A stretch of 64,000 nt of DNA from Amycolatopsis sp. NBC_01480 (GTDB lineage Bacteria > Actinomycetota > Actinomycetes > Mycobacteriales > Pseudonocardiaceae). Positions 60,643-64,000 of this stretch are shown piece after piece. Made by a program: the position numbers and the translations under genes. Position 1 is the stretch's first letter; each line of letters begins with the position of its first letter. The stretch spans positions 5,332,001 to 5,396,000 of the forward strand of contig NZ_CP109442.1 in the NCBI RefSeq assembly GCF_036227205.1. The letters are read 5' to 3'. The notes under the pieces are model-generated. The model did not search any database. It was not told the DNA's origin and worked only from the letters and a program-made list of their open reading frames with translations.

Positions 60643-61761
60643 ATGAGTGCCGATCACGAGCCGGACGTGGTGGTCATCGGGGCCGGGCAGGCCGGTCTTT
60701 CGGCCGCCTACCACCTGCGTCGCGCGGGGTTCGCCGACGATGTCTCCCGGGGTCGAACCCCGGAACCCCGCCGGGGGACAAGCCCCCCTGGACCCCCCAA
60801 GGCGACGTATGTCGTGCTGGACCACGGAAAACGCCCCGGCGGAGCGTGGCAGTACCGCTGGCCTTCGCTGGTGCTGGGCAAGGTGCACGGCATCTACGAC
60901 CTGCCCGGCATGGCCTTCGGCACGCCGGACATCACGCGGCCGGCGAGCGAAGTCGTCTCCGAGTACTTCGGCCGGTTCGAGAAGGCGTTCTCGCTGCCCG
61001 TGCGACGGCCCGTCGACGTCACGGCGGTTCGCCGCGAGGGCGACCGGCTGCTCGTCGAGAGCCCGGCCGAGACCTGGGCCGCGCGGGCCGTGATCAGCGC
61101 GACGGGCACCTGGGACCGGCCGTTCTGGCCGCACTACCCGGGCCAGGAGACGTTCGCCGGACGGCAGTTGCACACCGCCGGTTACACCGGCGCGGAGCAG
61201 TTCCGGGGGAGCCGCGTGGTGGTCGTCGGCGGTGGCACGTCGGCGGTGCAGCTGCTGATGGAGATCGGCCCGGTCGCCCGGTCGACGACGTGGGTCACGC
61301 GCCGTCCGCCGGTGTGGCGCGAGGAGCCGTTCAGCGAGGACTGGGGCCGCGACGCCGTTGCGAAGGTCGAACGGCGCGTGCGCGAGGGCCTGCCGCCGGA
61401 GAGCGTGGTCAGCGTGACAGACCTCGCCGTGACGCCGGAGGTGCGCGCCGCCCGCGCGGCCGGTTTCCTTGACCGCAGGCCGATGTTCGAGCGGCTGGTG
61501 CCCGAAGGCGTCGTCTGGGCGGACGGCACGTTCGAGCCCGCCGACATGATCCTCTGGGCGACCGGCTTCCGCGCCGCCCTCGACCACCTCGCGCCGCTGC
61601 ACCTGCGCACGCCGGGCGGCGGCATCCGGATGGACGGCACCCGCGTGGTCGACGAGCCGCGCCTGCACCTGGTCGGCTACGGCCCGTCGGCCAGCACCGT
61701 CGGCGCCAACCGGGCGGGCCGCGCCGCCGTGCACGAGGTGCGGCGGCTGCTCGGGCGCTAG
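60643..61761 (+). CDS. Flavin-containing monooxygenase-like protein with internal insertion
   Basis: NAD(P)H- and FAD-dependent oxidoreductase of 372 residues, of the pyridine nucleotide-disulfide/FMO type. FAD motif VVVIGAGQAGLSAAYHLRRAG is at the N-terminus, RPGGAWQYRWPSL follows, the NADPH motif is VVVVGGGTSAVQLLMEIG and the C-terminal VVWADGTFEPADMILWATGFR is typical. Residues 33-55 (SRGRTPEPRRGTSPPGPPKA and flanks) interrupt the usual junction between the first helix and the VVLDH strand and match a palindromic insert in the DNA. Reading frame is kept, so the protein may still fold. The stop overlaps the convergent MFS gene. Confidence 0.85.
   Translation: MSADHEPDVVVIGAGQAGLSAAYHLRRAGFADDVSRGRTPEPRRGTSPPGPPKATYVVLDHGKRPGGAWQYRWPSLVLGKVHGIYDLPGMAFGTPDITRPASEVVSEYFGRFEKAFSLPVRRPVDVTAVRREGDRLLVESPAETWAARAVISATGTWDRPFWPHYPGQETFAGRQLHTAGYTGAEQFRGSRVVVVGGGTSAVQLLMEIGPVARSTTWVTRRPPVWREEPFSEDWGRDAVAKVERRVREGLPPESVVSVTDLAVTPEVRAARAAGFLDRRPMFERLVPEGVVWADGTFEPADMILWATGFRAALDHLAPLHLRTPGGGIRMDGTRVVDEPRLHLVGYGPSASTVGANRAGRAAVHEVRRLLGR
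60739..60807. repeat. In-frame 69-bp palindrome-rich insertion in the monooxygenase gene
   Basis: The stretch contains a perfect palindrome CCGGGGT-CGA-ACCCCGG (60747-60763) and a second pairing GGGGG (60773-60777) with the C run at about 60783-60788. CGACG occurs on both flanks (60735-60739 and 60803-60807). It encodes 23 arginine/proline-rich residues in a position where relatives have a short turn. Its composition is unlike the rest of the gene. Confidence 0.6.
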
Positions 61762-63179
61762 TTGCGCCGCGGGGTCTTGAGCGCGCGGTCGAAGACCGTC
61801 ATGACCAGCACGACCACGCTGACGGCGGCCAGGATCCCGGCGATCACGTGCAGCCCGGAGTCGGTGACCTGGTGGCGGAAGACGATCCCGGTGACGGTGG
61901 ACGAGGCGATGGACCCGAGGTAGCTGAACGTCCGGAACAGCCCGGCGGCGGTGCCGACCTGATCGGCCGGCGCCTGCGTGTAGAGGGCCGTCTGGTTGCT
62001 GACTGTCGTCGCGCCCAGCGTGATCGCGAACAGCAGCGTCACGCCGACGATGAGCAGGACCGGGGTGCTGGAAGTGAACAGCAGGACGGCGGCCGAGGCC
62101 AGGATCAGGCTCGCCGCGCCGACGATGAGCGGGCCGCGCACCAGGTTGCGGGCCGAGATCGGCTGCGACACCACCGCGGCGAGGATGCCCATCGGCAGCA
62201 GCACCAGCCCGGCTTCCTGCGGCGGGAGCCCGTGGGCTGCCTCCAGCCATTGGGTCAGGCCGTAGAGCACCGTGTAGAACGCCAGCAGCGTGAGCGCGCC
62301 GCGCAGGTACGTGCGGGTGAGCGCGAGGTTGGACACGAGCAGCCGCAGGTCGATGAACGGCGTGGCCGACCGTCGTTCCCACACCACCAGCCCGAGGCCC
62401 AGCACGACGGAAATCCCCAGGGGAAGCCAATTCGGCGCGGGCAGTGACAGCAGGAAGACCAGCAGGGCGCTCATCATGCCGCCGAACAGCACGATGCCGC
62501 CGACGTCGATGCGGCCGGCCAGCTCCCGCAGCGGACGGCGCTCCAGCGGCGCGTCGCGGGGCACCCAGAGGATTGCCAGCAGGAGCGCGATCACGGTGAC
62601 CGGGAGGTTGACCAGGAACGCCGAGCGCCAGCCGGACGCGGCCACCAGCAGGCCGCCGATGGGCGGGCCGACCGCGACGGTGACCGTGCCCGCGATGGAC
62701 AGGCCGCCGAGCACCCCGCCGGGCGGATCGCTCAGCCCCGCCCCGAGCGCCCGGCGGCGGATGAGCACCATCGCCGCCGGGTACCCGGCCGAAGTGCCGA
62801 TCCCGATCAGGACCCGCGCGACGGTCAGCGTCGTCAGGCTGGTGCCGAAGCCGCCGACGAGGCCGCCCGCGAGCACCAGCACGATGCCGGTGAGGAACAC
62901 CCGGCGCGGGCCCAGCTCTTCGGCGAGTTTGCCCGCGGTGGGCTGGGCGACCGAGCTGGCCAGGTAGAGCGCCGACACCAGGACCGCGGTCGCCCCGACC
63001 GAGACGCCCATCGCGTGCGAGATCGGCACCAGCGCGGTCGCGATGAGCGAGCTGTTGATCGGGTTCAGGGCCGAGCTGATGTACAGCGGGGTGACGAAGC
63101 GCCAGGAGAAGGCCCCGCGCTTCTTGTCATCGCCCGCTTGTCCGGCGATGGCCGGTCCGGTGGTGTCGGAAGAGGTCAT
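61758..63179 (-). CDS. MFS drug exporter, EmrB/QacA-like (DHA2-type)
   Basis: A 473-residue proton-driven exporter with about 12-14 helices. FVTPLYISSALNPINSSLIATALVPISHAMGVS forms helix 1 and its loop in two parts; SVAQPTAGKLAEELGPRRVFL is motif A; ARVLIGIGTSAGYPAAMVLI is motif B-like and AVGPPIGGLLVAASGWRSAFLVNLP is motif C. It lies 7 bp downstream of the isochorismatase-like gene on the same strand, so the two form an operon. GAGGA precedes the ATG. Confidence 0.9.
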   Translation of the reverse strand: MTSSDTTGPAIAGQAGDDKKRGAFSWRFVTPLYISSALNPINSSLIATALVPISHAMGVSVGATAVLVSALYLASSVAQPTAGKLAEELGPRRVFLTGIVLVLAGGLVGGFGTSLTTLTVARVLIGIGTSAGYPAAMVLIRRRALGAGLSDPPGGVLGGLSIAGTVTVAVGPPIGGLLVAASGWRSAFLVNLPVTVIALLLAILWVPRDAPLERRPLRELAGRIDVGGIVLFGGMMSALLVFLLSLPAPNWLPLGISVVLGLGLVVWERRSATPFIDLRLLVSNLALTRTYLRGALTLLAFYTVLYGLTQWLEAAHGLPPQEAGLVLLPMGILAAVVSQPISARNLVRGPLIVGAASLILASAAVLLFTSSTPVLLIVGVTLLFAITLGATTVSNQTALYTQAPADQVGTAAGLFRTFSYLGSIASSTVTGIVFRHQVTDSGLHVIAGILAAVSVVVLVMTVFDRALKTPRRN

Positions 63180-63186
63180 CGGCCGG

Positions 63187-63786
63187 TCAGTCCTCGCGGA
63201 TCAGTGACTTCAGGTCGGCCGTGGTGATCACGTCCGCCTGGTGTGAAAGGACCTTCTCCAGGACGACGCGGTGGACCTCCGGGTCGGGGTCGGCGGTGGC
63301 GTCGGCGAGCACGAAGATCCGGTAGTCCTGGTCGGAGGCGTCGCGGACGGTCGAGAGCACCACCCCGGCGGTCGAGATGCCGCCGACCACGAGGGTGTCG
63401 ATCGACTCGTCGCCGAGCAGGGTGTGCAGATCGGTGGTGCTGAAGGCGCCGAAGCGGGTCTTGCGGACGACGATGTCCCCCTCGCGCACTTCCAGCGCGG
63501 GATCGATTTCGAGTGACGGGTCGCCGTCGGCGAACAGGCGCCCCTGCCTGACGGGGCCGAACGCCTTGTGGTGGTGGGGCATCGCGTCGTAGTCCTCCGG
63601 CGCGAACGCCACCCGCACGAACACGGCCTTGACGTCGTGCTCGCGCGCCCAGTCCAGCGCGGTCTTGGCGCTCTCCAGCACGGCGGCCGGCTCGGTCAGG
63701 TGGCTCAGGATCGCGGGCTGGAAATCCATCAGCAGCAACGCGGTCCGCCGCGATTCGATGGCCGGTTCGGTGGTGGGTGTGGTCAC
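63187..63786 (-). CDS. Isochorismatase-like hydrolase lacking the catalytic cysteine
   Basis: A 199-residue isochorismatase-fold protein. The aspartate (ALLLMDFQP, residue 21) and lysine (VVRKTRFGAF) of the usual Asp-Lys-Cys triad are present. The cysteine loop reads VGGISTAGVVLSTVRDA, with valine in the cysteine position, so nicotinamidase-type thiol chemistry is not possible. Many actinobacterial relatives near MarR genes share the replacement. The GTG start is preceded by AAGGAG on the coding strand. Probably induced together with the MFS pump. Confidence 0.88.
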   Translation of the reverse strand: MTTPTTEPAIESRRTALLLMDFQPAILSHLTEPAAVLESAKTALDWAREHDVKAVFVRVAFAPEDYDAMPHHHKAFGPVRQGRLFADGDPSLEIDPALEVREGDIVVRKTRFGAFSTTDLHTLLGDESIDTLVVGGISTAGVVLSTVRDASDQDYRIFVLADATADPDPEVHRVVLEKVLSHQADVITTADLKSLIRED

Positions 63787-63852
63787 GGGACTTGCTCTCC
63801 TTTGGCTGCGGGCCGGGACAAGACGGCTGCTTCGGCCGCTCGTAATACACAG

Positions 63853-63886
63853 GGTAACTGAACAGGTTACCTGTCTAACTGTACAG
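63853..63886. promoter_or_regulatory. Nested palindromic operator between divergent MarR and isochorismatase genes
   Basis: ACAGGT-T-ACCTGT (63862-63874) is a perfect inverted repeat. GGTAAC (63853-63858) also pairs with GTTACC (63866-63871), and CTGTACAG (63879-63886) is a perfect 8-bp palindrome carrying the same ACAGGT half-site. Overlapping half-sites of this kind fit MarR family repressors. Confidence 0.65.
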
Positions 63887-63927
63887 GTGACCGCCGGGGC
63901 CCGGCAGCCGGGATAGAGTCCTCAGCC

Positions 63928-64000
63928 ATGACGGCGCCACTTCCCCGCGACCTCGCTCGCCTGCTCCCGCACGCGATGACCCGGCTGCGGGCGCGGCTGC
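63928..64000 (+). CDS. Probable MarR family regulator, 3'-truncated by window edge
   Basis: Only about 24 codons are visible (MTAPLPRDLARLLPHAMTRLRARL). The helical, leucine/arginine-rich N-terminus resembles the dimerisation helix of MarR proteins, and the divergent position across a palindromic operator from an isochorismatase/MFS operon supports this. TAGAGT (63914-63919) ends 8 nt before the ATG, consistent with a leaderless transcript. Identity is tentative. Confidence 0.5.
   Translation, partial: MTAPLPRDLARLLPHAMTRLRARL

Noticed and set aside
60739..60807. tRNA fragment or attachment site, because the minus strand reads GGGGTTCGACCCC like a T-loop
   Set aside because: A proper 5-bp T stem with a 7-nt loop cannot be drawn, and no acceptor or anticodon arms are present.

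Overview
The window is high-GC actinobacterial DNA with dense genes, frequent GTG starts, translationally coupled operons and many start codons that lie 6-8 nt after a TAnnnT -10 box (probably leaderless). Gene content (form II-like molybdenum hydroxylase cluster, beta-ketoadipate cluster, ShbA/SigD-type sigma factor, NB-ARC/TPR protein, Tat-exported glycosidase) and two palindromic intergenic repeats fit Pseudonocardiaceae, most likely an Amycolatopsis-like organism; this is inference, since no rRNA is present. No tRNA, rRNA, CRISPR array, insertion sequence or prophage was found.

Layout. 1-4.9 kb: 3' part of a class A penicillin-binding protein, an O-methyltransferase, an iron-box-controlled siderophore ABC ATPase, and a MocR-type regulator. 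4.9-9.7 kb: a polytopic membrane protein and a membrane-anchored NB-ARC/TPR protein behind an AT-rich, probably acquired stretch. 9.7-19.3 kb: a fused fatty acyl-CoA reductase-like protein, a small conserved protein, a Tat-exported GH92 mannosidase, a ferredoxin reductase-like flavoprotein, a membrane-anchored hypothetical, a DUF2235 hydrolase and a Bcr-type MFS pump. 19.5-29.1 kb: a complete oxidative (non-phosphorylative) L-fucose pathway with its own ABC importer and FadR-type regulator; a shared operator-like 11-mer precedes both operons. 29.2-34.1 kb: ShbA/SigD-like sigma factor, GtrA protein, HesB-like protein, ArsR regulator plus MFS pump, alpha/beta hydrolase. 34.1-36.7 kb: glycerate kinase and hydroxyacid dehydrogenase, followed by decayed tandem copies of the kinase 3' end. 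36.7-43.3 kb: alpha-galactosidase divergent from a ROK regulator and a galactoside ABC importer.

43.4-49.6 kb: protocatechuate to 3-oxoadipate to succinyl-CoA and acetyl-CoA (pcaIJFHGDC plus an IclR regulator), with pcaB absent. 49.5-59.1 kb: a molybdenum hydroxylase cluster: MobA-like cytidylyltransferase, MoxR ATPase, VWA protein, XdhC, then S-L-M structural genes with the form II AYRGAGR motif, a decayed tandem repeat of the M-gene 3' end, and CoxG. 59.3-64 kb: a GGDEF diguanylate cyclase, a flavin monooxygenase carrying an apparent in-frame palindromic insertion, an MFS pump with an isochorismatase-like protein, and the first codons of a probable MarR regulator across an operator-rich intergenic region.

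The most unusual signals are: (1) two unrelated genes whose 3' ends have been serially duplicated downstream of the stop codon and are decaying; (2) a PBP with all three transpeptidase motifs altered; (3) an NB-ARC protein lacking the P-loop lysine; (4) an in-frame palindromic insert in a flavoprotein; (5) two dispersed hairpins with a compensatory base-pair change.
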